A DNA stretch of 28,618 bases from Accumulibacter sp. (GTDB taxonomy: Bacteria > Pseudomonadota > Gammaproteobacteria > Burkholderiales > Rhodocyclaceae), in contig JAISDL010000005.1 in NCBI GenBank assembly GCA_031264825.1, positions 1 to 28,618 on the forward strand. Reading direction: 5' to 3'. Shown here one piece after another: positions 7,702 through 14,641 of this stretch; the stretch's first letter is position 1; each line of letters starts with the position of its first letter. The position numbers and the translations under genes were made by a program. The notes under the pieces were generated by a model that had not been told where the DNA came from, did not search any database, and saw only the letters and a list, made by a program, of their open reading frames with translations.

Positions 7702-8938
7702 CGTGCTCCGGGTCGGGCAACAACTGCCTCTCCTGGATGCTTTCGGCGTCCGGGCGCCGAACCAGGAAGGCGTCGACGACCCCGGCGTTTTCTTCGACGA
7801 ACACCGAGCACGTCGCGTAGAGCAAACGCCCTCCCGGCGCGAGCGTCGGCCAGAGCGCGTCCAGAATCGCGCCTTGCGTCACCGCGAATTTTCGGATGTC
7901 GCTCTCCCGCCGCAGCGCCTTGATATCCGGGTGGCGGCGAACGACGCCCGACCCCGAACACGGCGCATCGACGAGAACGGCGTCGAAAGCGCAACCGTCC
8001 CACCAAGTCTTGAGCGCGCGACAATCCGCGACGCGGACTTCAGCGGACAATCCCAGGCGCCGCAGATTCTCTTCGATCCTCCCCGCGCGAACAGCGTCGA
8101 CGTCGAGCGCGACGAGATCGACGTCGGCCGATTCGAGCAGGTGCGCCGTTTTGCCGCCCGGTGCGGCGCACGCGTCGAGGACGCGTTTCCCCGTGGCGGG
8201 GGCGAGCAAAGTCGCCGCGCATTGCGCGCCCAAGTCCTGCACGGAAACGAGGCCGTCGTAAAACCCCGGCAAGCGGTCGACGGAAACCGGGACTTCAAGA
8301 AGGAGCGCAGCGTCGCCGAATTCTCCGCGCGCTTTCAATTTTTTCGCCTTCAGCCCCGACGCAGCCAGCGCGTCCGCGTAGGCGTCCGCGCTCGTCTTCC
8401 GCAGGTTGACGCGCAACGCCATCGGCGGTGCCGAATTTCCGGCGTCGACGACGCTCTCCCAGCGGTCCGGGTAGTCCTTTTTGAGGCGCTTTACCCACCA
8501 GAGCGGATGACGCGCGCGGACGGCTTCATCGTCGTTCCCTTCCGAAATCAGGACTTCGCGCTGCCGCAGGTAGTTGCGCAAAACGCCGTTGACGAGCTTC
8601 TTGTACCTTCCTTCGGCGAGTTCTCCCGCCGCCGTGACCGCTTGGTCGACGACCATCGGGCGCGCGTCGGGCCGCGTTTCGAGGCGGTAGAGCGCGGCTT
8701 TGAGGAGCGCGTAGGTCTCCGCGTGCGCCAACTTCTGGCGCATCAGCCTTCCGAGAACGAATTCGCTTTCCCCAAAGCGCCGCAGGACGCCGTAGACGAT
8801 GTCCTGCGCCGCCGCGCGCGCGCCCTGCGCTTCAAGGGTCAGCGGAATCATCGCCTCGGACAGGCTTTCCCCCGCGTCGACGCGCGCGAGGGCGCGCGCG
8901 GCGAGCAAGAGGCTCCACCCCAGCGAATCGGGTTTCAT
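7664..8938 (-). CDS. rsmB: 16S rRNA (cytosine-967-C5)-methyltransferase
   Basis: RsmB (formerly Sun/Fmu) uses S-adenosylmethionine to methylate C967 of 16S rRNA. The N-terminal NusB-like helical domain covers about residues 5-135 (AAQDIVYGVLRRFGE, KLVNGVLRNYLR). The Rossmann methyltransferase domain follows, with SAM motif DACAAPGGKTAHLLE. Both family cysteines are present, in DAPCSGSGVVRRHPDIK and in LLYATCS. The protein ends with the family-typical DGFYYALL. At 424 residues it matches the family length. It heads the rsmB-DUF4390-ntrY-ntrX series. In related genomes htpX, fmt and def usually lie directly upstream on the same strand, but here they are separated by a plus-strand pair at 9221-10448. 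Confidence 0.96.
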   Translation of the reverse strand: MKPDSLGWSLLLAARALARVDAGESLSEAMIPLTLEAQGARAAAQDIVYGVLRRFGESEFVLGRLMRQKLAHAETYALLKAALYRLETRPDARPMVVDQAVTAAGELAEGRYKKLVNGVLRNYLRQREVLISEGNDDEAVRARHPLWWVKRLKKDYPDRWESVVDAGNSAPPMALRVNLRKTSADAYADALAASGLKAKKLKARGEFGDAALLLEVPVSVDRLPGFYDGLVSVQDLGAQCAATLLAPATGKRVLDACAAPGGKTAHLLESADVDLVALDVDAVRAGRIEENLRRLGLSAEVRVADCRALKTWWDGCAFDAVLVDAPCSGSGVVRRHPDIKALRRESDIRKFAVTQGAILDALWPTLAPGGRLLYATCSVFVEENAGVVDAFLVRRPDAESIQERQLLPDPEHDGFYYALLRKTA

Positions 8939-9220
8939 CTTCGGGGGGTTCTCACTTTCTCATCTCTCGACGACGCGCGGCCGCAACCCGCGCGAAACGC
9001 GATTCGCCGAAGGGGGCGCGCTTCGTGCGCGCCGGGGAGGACCGGAAAACCGTGGAACATGGCTCACGAGTTTAGCACGGCAACGGCGCCGCATATCCGG
9101 TAAATGCGGTCGACTATCGGATAAACCGCCCCGCGCACTGGCGCAGGCTTTTTCGGGCGCGTAGAATCCGGGTGAAGCGCCGCGTAATGTGCGCATCATT
9201 ATTCACCGCAAGGAGACAAA
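8939..9220. other. Intergenic region between rsmB and a small secreted-protein gene
   Basis: This 282-bp divergent spacer should hold the start signals for rsmB (minus) and for the gene at 9221 (plus). A 6-bp inverted repeat TATCCG (9094-9099)/CGGATA (9118-9123) sits within two loosely repeated blocks and could be an operator. A TAGAAT at 9162-9167 is a plausible -10 for the plus-strand gene, but no good -35 lies upstream of it. An exact AAGGAG ribosome binding site is at 9210-9215. Nothing else is recognisable. Confidence 0.35.
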
Positions 9221-9421
9221 ATGAAATTCGCAATTCTCGGCCTGTTGATGCTCGTTTCTTCGCCGTCGTTTGCCGCGGTCGGATACCTGAAGTCCTGCGA
9301 AACGGGGCGCTGGGAAGGGCGTCCGGCGTTCATCGGGAAATACGACGTCGACGGTCAGGAAGTCATTCGTTACTTCCGCAGAAGCCAAGTTCGCTACTGC
9401 CCGACGCAACTCACGCTTTAG
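9221..9421 (+). CDS. Small secreted two-cysteine protein, unknown function
   Basis: I do not recognise this 66-residue protein. It has a textbook signal peptide: MKF, a hydrophobic core LGLLMLVSSP, then SFAA with probable cleavage after Ala19. The mature form would be about 47 residues with exactly two cysteines (SCETG and RYCPT), well placed for one disulfide in the periplasm or outside the cell. There is no lipobox, so it is not a lipoprotein. A strong AAGGAG ribosome binding site lies 5 nt before the ATG, which argues that the short frame is real. It sits 46 bp ahead of the S1/P1 nuclease frame on the same strand, so the two may be cotranscribed. A nuclease partner or inhibitor role would be speculation. 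Confidence 0.7.
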   Translation: MKFAILGLLMLVSSPSFAAVGYLKSCETGRWEGRPAFIGKYDVDGQEVIRYFRRSQVRYCPTQLTL

Positions 9422-9467
9422 TCGGCTTTCCGCAACGCCCTCCCGCCCGGATTCGGGTCGCCTTCCC

Positions 9468-10448
9468 TTGACCTCGACCTCGTCGAGTTGCCGAGTGTGC
9501 GCCTTGCGCTCCCTCGTTTTCGGCACGCTCGCGTCTTTCCTCCTTTTTCACGCCTTTCCAGCGTCGGCGTGGAACGCGAGCGGGCACCGCGTCATCGCGC
9601 TGATCGCGTGGGACAGGCTCGACCCCGCCGCAAAACGCGAGGCGGCGAAAATCCTTCGCGCGCACCCCGACTTTAAGTCCTGGACCAAAAGGGCGAGGGG
9701 ACAAAACCTCGACGAAGCAGCCTTCATCGAGGCGTCGACGTGGCCCGATGACATTCGCAGGGACAAGCGCTTTCACAGCGACCGCAAATCGGGTAGCGCA
9801 AACCCCGAAGCGCCGTTGCCGGGGTTCCCCGACATGGCGCGTCACGCCGACTGGCACTTCAAGAACATTCCGTTCGGAAAATCCCGAAAACGCGGGAAGG
9901 AAAACACCCCCGTGTTGCCGCGCTATATTCGGCCCGGTCGGCTCGACGAGCGGCTCCGGCGGATGAGCGAGGACCTCGCGCCCGGGAAGGCAACGCTCGC
10001 GCAACGCGCGTTCGCCCTGCCCTGGGTCATCCACCTCGCGGGCGAGGCGCACCAGCCCTTGCACACCGCGTACCGTGTCGACCGCCCGAAGCTCGTCGTC
10101 AAAAACGCCTTCAACCCCCGCAAACCCACTTCGGCGCTTCACGCTTTCTGGGACGATCTTCCGGCGCCGTCCCGACTCCGGGGGAAAGCGCTCCGCGAAG
10201 CCGTCGACGCCCTGACGGCGGCCTACCCGCGCTCGGCGTTCCGAAACCTCTCGGCGCCTTCGGATGCGTGGGTCGAAGAAAGCTGGCGGATCGCCCGCGC
10301 GAGGGCCTACCCGCCCGACGCGGACGGCGAGACCGTCACGAAAGCTTTTTTCGAGTCGAGCCTCGATACGGCAAGACGCCGCACGGTCGAAGCCGGCTAT
10401 CGGCTCGCGCTTTTGTTGAATCGGCAACTCGCACCGCGAACGGACTGA
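9468..10448 (+). CDS. Secreted S1/P1-type nuclease
   Basis: S1/P1 nucleases are extracytoplasmic tri-zinc enzymes that cleave single-stranded DNA and RNA and remove 3' phosphates. The signal peptide ends at ASA and the mature chain starts WNASGH, giving the N-terminal Trp and the His zinc ligands of the family. STWPDDIR, HADWHF, ALPWVIHL, HQPLH and LHAFWDD follow in the expected order and supply the other ligands. One feature is odd: the usual VGDIHQPLH segment reads AGEAHQPLH, so the conserved bridging Asp is Glu. The start is uncertain: TTG 9468, GTG 9495 or TTG 9504, none with a good ribosome binding site. The gene is convergent with htpX, with a 17-bp gap. It probably scavenges nucleotides or phosphate from extracellular nucleic acid. 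Confidence 0.88.
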   Translation: MTSTSSSCRVCALRSLVFGTLASFLLFHAFPASAWNASGHRVIALIAWDRLDPAAKREAAKILRAHPDFKSWTKRARGQNLDEAAFIEASTWPDDIRRDKRFHSDRKSGSANPEAPLPGFPDMARHADWHFKNIPFGKSRKRGKENTPVLPRYIRPGRLDERLRRMSEDLAPGKATLAQRAFALPWVIHLAGEAHQPLHTAYRVDRPKLVVKNAFNPRKPTSALHAFWDDLPAPSRLRGKALREAVDALTAAYPRSAFRNLSAPSDAWVEESWRIARARAYPPDADGETVTKAFFESSLDTARRRTVEAGYRLALLLNRQLAPRTD

Positions 10449-10465
10449 TTCCTTGGCGCGACGGT

Positions 10466-11314
10466 TTATGGGCGGCGCATCGCGCGCAGGCGGCGCACTC
10501 TTTCCTCCGTCGGCGGGTGCGTTCTGAACAGGTTTCCGAAGTTGCGGCCGGAGAGTGGATTCATGATCATCATCTGCGCCGTCGCCGGGTGCGATTCCGC
10601 CGTCGGCATCGGGATCCGGCTCGCGAAAGATTCGATCTTGAGCAACGCATCGGCCAGGGCGTCGGGGTCGCCGCTGACTTCCGCGCCTCCGCGGTCCGCC
10701 TCGAATTCGCGCGCTCTCGAGATCGCCATCTGGATCAGCATCGCCGCGATCGGCGCCAGGACCGCGACGCCCAGGCTCAGCGCCGGATTCGCCGGACGCC
10801 CCTCGGAATCGCGCCCGCCGAAGAACATGATGAAATTCGCCAACGACGAAATCGCGCCCGCCATCGTCGCAGAAATCGTCGAAATCAGGATGTCACGGTG
10901 CTTGACGTGGCTGAGTTCGTGCGCCATCACGCCGCGCAGTTCGCGGGGCGAGAGCGCGCGGAGGATTCCCGTCGTCGCGGCGACCGCCGCGTGTTCGGGG
11001 TTGCGTCCCGTCGCGAAAGCGTTGGGCTGCGCCTCGTCGATCACGTAGACGCGCGGCATCGGCAACCCCGCGCGCACCGCGAGTTCCCGCACGATCGGAT
11101 AGAGCCCCGGCGCGCTCTTCTCGTCGACTTCCCGCGCCTTGTACATCTTCAACACCATCGTGTCGGAAAACCAGTAGGCGAATACGTTCATCGCGCCGCC
11201 GAAAACCAGCGCGCTCACCATCCCCGAACGCCCCCCGCAATACGCGCCGATCCCCGCAAAAAGCGCCATGATCGCCGCCATCAGGACCGAGGTCTTGATC
11301 CAGTTGCCCAGCAT
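10466..11314 (-). CDS. htpX: Membrane zinc metalloprotease HtpX
   Basis: HtpX is an M48-family inner-membrane protease that degrades misfolded membrane proteins together with FtsH. The 282-residue product has two N-terminal membrane segments (about residues 8-25 and 31-50). The zinc motif HELSH is at about 132-136. Two more hydrophobic segments follow (ISATMAGAISSLANFIMF and ALSLGVAVLAPIAAMLI), then REFEAD, which carries the third zinc ligand. The C-terminal NPLSGRNFGNLFRTHPPTEER is a family hallmark. GGGGAG-type purines about 8 nt before the ATG make a good ribosome binding site. The gene follows fmt by 57 bp on the same strand, completing def-fmt-htpX. Confidence 0.96.
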   Translation of the reverse strand: MLGNWIKTSVLMAAIMALFAGIGAYCGGRSGMVSALVFGGAMNVFAYWFSDTMVLKMYKAREVDEKSAPGLYPIVRELAVRAGLPMPRVYVIDEAQPNAFATGRNPEHAAVAATTGILRALSPRELRGVMAHELSHVKHRDILISTISATMAGAISSLANFIMFFGGRDSEGRPANPALSLGVAVLAPIAAMLIQMAISRAREFEADRGGAEVSGDPDALADALLKIESFASRIPMPTAESHPATAQMMIMNPLSGRNFGNLFRTHPPTEERVRRLRAMRRP

Positions 11315-11371
11315 GTGTGTTCTCCCCGAAACGATCTCGATACGCTGAATATGGCGGAAAACTCTCGAAAT

Positions 11372-12349
11372 TCAAGCCCGCCGGTCTAAAAAAGTCCCGA
11401 CGTCGAGCGGGTTCCCCGCCAGGAACGCGCCGACGTCGAGACGCCGCCCCCCGGCTTTTTGCACTTCCAGGATGCGCAGCGCCCCCGCGCCGCACGCGAC
11501 GACGACGCCGCGCGTATTCGCATGAAGAATCTTCCCGACTTCCGTGTCTGCTGTCGCCACGGCTTCCGCGCGGGCTTTCCAGACTTTGACGGTCGTCCCG
11601 CGCCAGACGAAATGCGCGCCGGGGTGCGGGTCGAACGCCCGAACCCGGCGGTCAATCGCTTCGGCCGAGGCCGACCAGTCGATTCGGGCTTCGCTCTTTT
11701 CGATCTTCGCGGCGTAGCGGATCCCTTCGTCGGGTTGCGGGCGCGACGGAATCGGGAAGGCATTCGGGAACGACGGCGCCCACGATGCTGACGCTTGGAA
11801 AAGCCGATCGAGCGTTTCGACGAGCAATGTTCCACCCAGCACGGCGAGTTTGTCGTGCAAGGACCCTGCCGTTTCGTCGGGGGAGATGCGCAGGGCCGCC
11901 GAGCCGAGGATCGGCCCCGTATCGAGCCCGGCTTCCATCCGCATGATCGAGATTCCCGTTTCGGTGTCGCCCGCGAGGATCGCGCGTGAAATCGGCGCCG
12001 CGCCGCGCCAGCGCGGCAGCAGGGACGCGTGGACGTTGATCCCGCCGAAGCGGGGACTCTCCAATACGACTTGCGGAAGGATCAGCCCGTAGGCGCAAAC
12101 GACGATCGCGTCGGCTCCGACGCGGCGGAGCGTTTCCTGCGCGGACGTCTCTTTGAGCGTCCCGGGCTGAAAGACGGGGATTCCAGACGCGTTCGCGAGG
12201 CGCTTGACCGGCGACGCTCTCGGAGCCATTCCGCGCCCCGCGTTTCGATCCGGCTGAGTGAGCGCCAACTCGACGCGAAAACCCGCTTTGAGAAGAGCTT
12301 CGAGGCTTACCGCGGCAAAGTCCGGCGTTCCGGCAAAAATCAGTTTCAT
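11372..12349 (-). CDS. fmt: Methionyl-tRNA formyltransferase
   Basis: Fmt transfers a formyl group from 10-formyltetrahydrofolate to Met-tRNAfMet before translation initiation. The N-terminal formyltransferase domain begins MKLIFAGTPDFAAVSLEALL and includes the loop TQPDRNAGRG. The catalytic block NVHASLLPRWRGAAPI (Asn and His in NVHASLLP) is followed by GISIMRMEAGLDTGP, containing the catalytic Asp. The C-terminal tRNA-binding OB-like domain starts at about residue 210 (RIDWSASAEAIDRRVRAFDPHPGA). At 325 residues it matches the family. It lies 34 bp downstream of def, its usual partner: the formyl group added by Fmt is later removed by Def. Confidence 0.97.
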   Translation of the reverse strand: MKLIFAGTPDFAAVSLEALLKAGFRVELALTQPDRNAGRGMAPRASPVKRLANASGIPVFQPGTLKETSAQETLRRVGADAIVVCAYGLILPQVVLESPRFGGINVHASLLPRWRGAAPISRAILAGDTETGISIMRMEAGLDTGPILGSAALRISPDETAGSLHDKLAVLGGTLLVETLDRLFQASASWAPSFPNAFPIPSRPQPDEGIRYAAKIEKSEARIDWSASAEAIDRRVRAFDPHPGAHFVWRGTTVKVWKARAEAVATADTEVGKILHANTRGVVVACGAGALRILEVQKAGGRRLDVGAFLAGNPLDVGTFLDRRA

Positions 12350-12383
12350 CCTCTTTCCAGGTCCTTCATGCTTGGGAAAGAAA

Positions 12384-12887
12384 TCAGGCCGTTACGCGCG
12401 CCTGTTTGAGCAGCTTCGCGCGGATGCGTTTTTGTTTGAGCGGCGAGAGGTGTTCGACGAAGATCTTTCCGTCGAGGTGTTCCATCTCGTGTTGCAGGCA
12501 GACCGAAAGCATGCCTTCGGCCTCTACCGTGCGGCGATTGCCGTCGAGGTCGAGGTAGCCGACGACGACGCGCTCGGCGCGTTCGATCTTGTCGTACACG
12601 CCGGGAACCGAGAGGCAGCCTTCTTCGCCGACCCGGCTGCCTTCGCTTTCGATCAGCTCCGGGTTGACGAGGACGAGGAGCCGATCCCTCGTTTCCGACG
12701 CGTCGGCGACGATCAGCCGTTTATGGACGTCTACCTGCGTCGCCGCGAGGCCGATCCCCGGCGCGCCGTACATCGTCTCGGCCATATCGAGCGCAAGACG
12801 GCGGAGTTCGTCGTCGATTTCGGTGATCGCTGTCGCCGGCGTCTTCAAACGCGGGTCTGGGTAGCGCAAAATAGGAAGCAATGGCAT
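12384..12887 (-). CDS. def: Peptide deformylase
   Basis: Def removes the N-formyl group from nascent proteins at the ribosome exit and uses Fe2+ or Zn2+. All three signature motifs are present: GIGLAATQV (about 44-52), EEGCLSVPG with metal ligand Cys91, and HEMEH with His133 and His137 and the catalytic Glu between them. From the ATG at 12887 (MPLLPILRYPDPRL) the protein is 167 residues, the standard size. The frame stays open upstream to 13388, but that extension would run through the inverted-repeat element and has no counterpart in the family. The C-terminal LKQKRIRAKLLKQ helix is typical of type-1 bacterial enzymes. The gene is first in def-fmt-htpX. Confidence 0.96.
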   Translation of the reverse strand: MPLLPILRYPDPRLKTPATAITEIDDELRRLALDMAETMYGAPGIGLAATQVDVHKRLIVADASETRDRLLVLVNPELIESEGSRVGEEGCLSVPGVYDKIERAERVVVGYLDLDGNRRTVEAEGMLSVCLQHEMEHLDGKIFVEHLSPLKQKRIRAKLLKQARVTA

Positions 12888-12960
12888 ATCGTTTATTTGA
12901 TCAACGCTCGGCGGAGCCGGATGACAAGCGGCGGAAGACAGGCAATCCTCCCGCGTGTGA

Positions 12961-12990
12961 ATTATCCCCCTTCGGCGAGCATCTTTCCAA
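12961..12990 (-). promoter_or_regulatory. Candidate sigma-70 promoter for def-fmt-htpX
   Basis: Read on the minus strand, TTGGAA (12985-12990) and GATAAT (12961-12966) are 18 bp apart. They match the -35 and -10 consensus at four and five of six positions. Transcription would start near 12954, about 65 bp upstream of the def ATG. The promoter lies just on the def side of the inverted-repeat element at 13012-13250. Confidence 0.4.
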
Positions 12991-13011
12991 GCGGAGCGGG
13001 TTTTCAATATA

Positions 13012-13250
13012 AACCTGGAAACCGCAGTTGAGCACTGATTTTCCCCATTGAAGGCCAAGTGATGAAAAGCTTCTCCGGTTTTTTGACCCCTCGCCCTCAG
13101 GGAGAGTCCGTTACGTGCCTGGGAGCACAGCCCCGCAGCGCGCTGGCGGTGTTGCTCCTCCTTGCAGACATGAGTCTGCCGCGTCGTCGCGCCTTGCCAG
13201 CACACTCCGGGACAGCACTCCCAAGCACGTTCATCTGCGGTTTCCAGGTT
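13012..13250 (-). repeat. 239-bp nested inverted-repeat element with a long hairpin core (possible MITE or structured RNA)
   Basis: The outer arms AACCTGGAAACCGCAG (13012-13027) and CTGCGGTTTCCAGGTT (13235-13250) are perfect 16-bp inverted repeats. Inside them, 13113-13147 and 13196-13230 form a 35-position imperfect palindrome. Its centre is capped by a perfect hairpin GCAGAC-ATGA-GTCTGC (13164-13179) with the same axis of symmetry. In minus-strand RNA the 35 positions give 27 Watson-Crick pairs, 6 G-U pairs and 2 mismatches. In plus-strand RNA the 6 would be A-C clashes. The core is offset, with 4 nt between outer and inner arms on one side and 85 nt on the other. TTTTC occurs on both flanks (13001-13005, 13256-13260) and might be a target duplication. 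No convincing protein is encoded. I do not recognise the family. Confidence 0.8.
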
Positions 13251-13474
13251 GAAAGTTTTCGATAGAAAAGCTTGATTGTTGAAGTAATTACGTGCAGAAT
13301 CTAATGTAATATATTCAATCGCTACTCGCTGGATCGTTTTGAACACATTGCCGACGCCCCTGATTTTTTCCGACCCGCGACCGTTCATGCTCTCGCGGGG
13401 CTGCGGGAATCTCGCGCCGAGGCGATCGAAATCCGGGATTTCAGTCCTGCCGTCCGCCGCATGAGGATATCACG
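13251..13474. other. Leader region upstream of the LysM gene
   Basis: The first part (13261-13320) is AT-rich and contains TTGAAG (13279-13284) and TCTAAT (13300-13305) 15 bp apart. This is a possible but sub-optimal promoter for the downstream gene. The rest (13321-13460) is GC-rich without recognised motifs. A GAGGA ribosome binding site at 13463-13467 lies 7 nt before the LysM ATG. No gene is supported here. Confidence 0.3.
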
Positions 13475-14641
13475 ATGAGCCGCTTTTACTTTGTTTTTCT
13501 CTTTGCCGTTTTTTCCGCTTTCAGCGTACGCGCGCAGGAGGCGTCTTCCTCCAGTCCCGCAAATCCCGCCGAAACTGCTTCCGAATCCGCTGCCGGGTCT
13601 CTTGCCGACTCGGCCGCCGAGCCGACCGAATTGCGGCTTGCGGCGAACGCGCCGCAAACCTATACCGTCGTCGCGGGCGACACCCTCTGGGGAATCGCCG
13701 CCAAGTTTCTCGACGAACCTTGGCGCTGGCACGAACTGTGGCGCCTGACGAGCGAGCAGGCCAAGAACCCGCAACGCATCTTTCCGGGTGACGTTCTTGT
13801 CGTCGAATACGACATGGACAAGATACCCCGCCTCAGGATTCAGACGACCGGCCCAAATTCACCGCGCGACTATCCTTTCGCATCGAGAGAAATCAAGATC
13901 GAACCCAAGATTTACCAGGACCAGAACGGTCAGAACATCCCCGCGATCCCGCCCAACGTCATCGAACCCTTCATCTCGGCGCCGCTCGTCGTCGATGAGA
14001 GCGAACTTCGCAAAGCCGCGACGCTTGTCGCGACTTCGCAGGACCGCGTCTTCCTCGGCAAAGGCGACACGGCCTACGTCGAAGGCGCCGACCCGACGAA
14101 GGAATTCTGGCAGATCTACCGCGACGTAAAACCCTTGCCCGACCCCGATAATCCGCGCCAGCCCCTGGGTTACGAGGCATTTTATCTCGGCACGGCCAAA
14201 CAGGTTCTCCTCGGGAATCCGGCGACCTTCGAGATTCTTTCGGCGAAGGAAGAATTGGGGCGTGGCGACCGCCTCCTGCCTTCCGAGCGCCCGCCGCTCG
14301 TCGACTACATGCCGCACAAGCCCGACTTCAAGGTCGAGGGACGCATCGCGTCGATCTACGGCGTTCCGGTTCACGAGTCGATCGGGACGGCCGGCGCGAA
14401 TTCGGTCGTCTCGATCAACCGAGGCGAGCGCGACGGGATCGAAGTCGGGCACGTTCTGGCGATCGCGCGCAATCGCACGGTGTACGCGTACGACAAGCAG
14501 AACCGGCGTACCGCGCTCAAGACTCCGCCGCAACGGAGCGGCCTTCTCTTCATCTTCAGGACCTTCAACAAGGTTTCCTACGGGCTCGTCGTACACGCGG
14601 AGGGCGTCGTCGAAGCGAATGACTTCGTCTCCACCCCCTGA
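13475..14641 (+). CDS. Exported LysM-domain protein
   Basis: This 388-residue protein has a cleavable signal peptide (about residues 1-20: FYFVFLFAVFSAFS core, then VRAQ). A Ser/Ala/Glu-rich linker follows, then one LysM domain at about 62-110 (YTVVAGDTLWGIAAKFL to FPGDVLVV) that would bind peptidoglycan. The large remaining region, about 115-388, has no motif I can name. It includes conserved-looking segments such as EPFISAPLVVDE, YEAFYLGTA and GERDGIEVGHVLAI. In Burkholderiales a protein of this design sits immediately before dprA, as here, where its 3' end overlaps dprA by 23 bp. A role in envelope maintenance is inferred from the LysM domain. GAGGA 7 nt upstream of the ATG supports the start. 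Confidence 0.9.
   Translation: MSRFYFVFLFAVFSAFSVRAQEASSSSPANPAETASESAAGSLADSAAEPTELRLAANAPQTYTVVAGDTLWGIAAKFLDEPWRWHELWRLTSEQAKNPQRIFPGDVLVVEYDMDKIPRLRIQTTGPNSPRDYPFASREIKIEPKIYQDQNGQNIPAIPPNVIEPFISAPLVVDESELRKAATLVATSQDRVFLGKGDTAYVEGADPTKEFWQIYRDVKPLPDPDNPRQPLGYEAFYLGTAKQVLLGNPATFEILSAKEELGRGDRLLPSERPPLVDYMPHKPDFKVEGRIASIYGVPVHESIGTAGANSVVSINRGERDGIEVGHVLAIARNRTVYAYDKQNRRTALKTPPQRSGLLFIFRTFNKVSYGLVVHAEGVVEANDFVSTP

Noticed and set aside
13012..13250. Hairpin element as 6S RNA, SRP RNA or a retron msr-msd
   Set aside because: The 4-nt versus 85-nt asymmetry does not fit 6S RNA, the SRP GGAA-tetraloop signature is missing, and no reverse transcriptase gene is nearby.
12888..13388. N-terminal extension of peptide deformylase to 334 residues
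   Set aside because: Def begins at MPLLPILRYP in the family. The extension would translate the inverted-repeat element and would leave out the promoter placed at 12961-12990.
14262..14618. Upstream extension of dprA inside the LysM gene
   Set aside because: The extra residues are a Ser/Arg-rich shadow of the LysM coding sequence; the family N-terminus matches the ATG at 14619.
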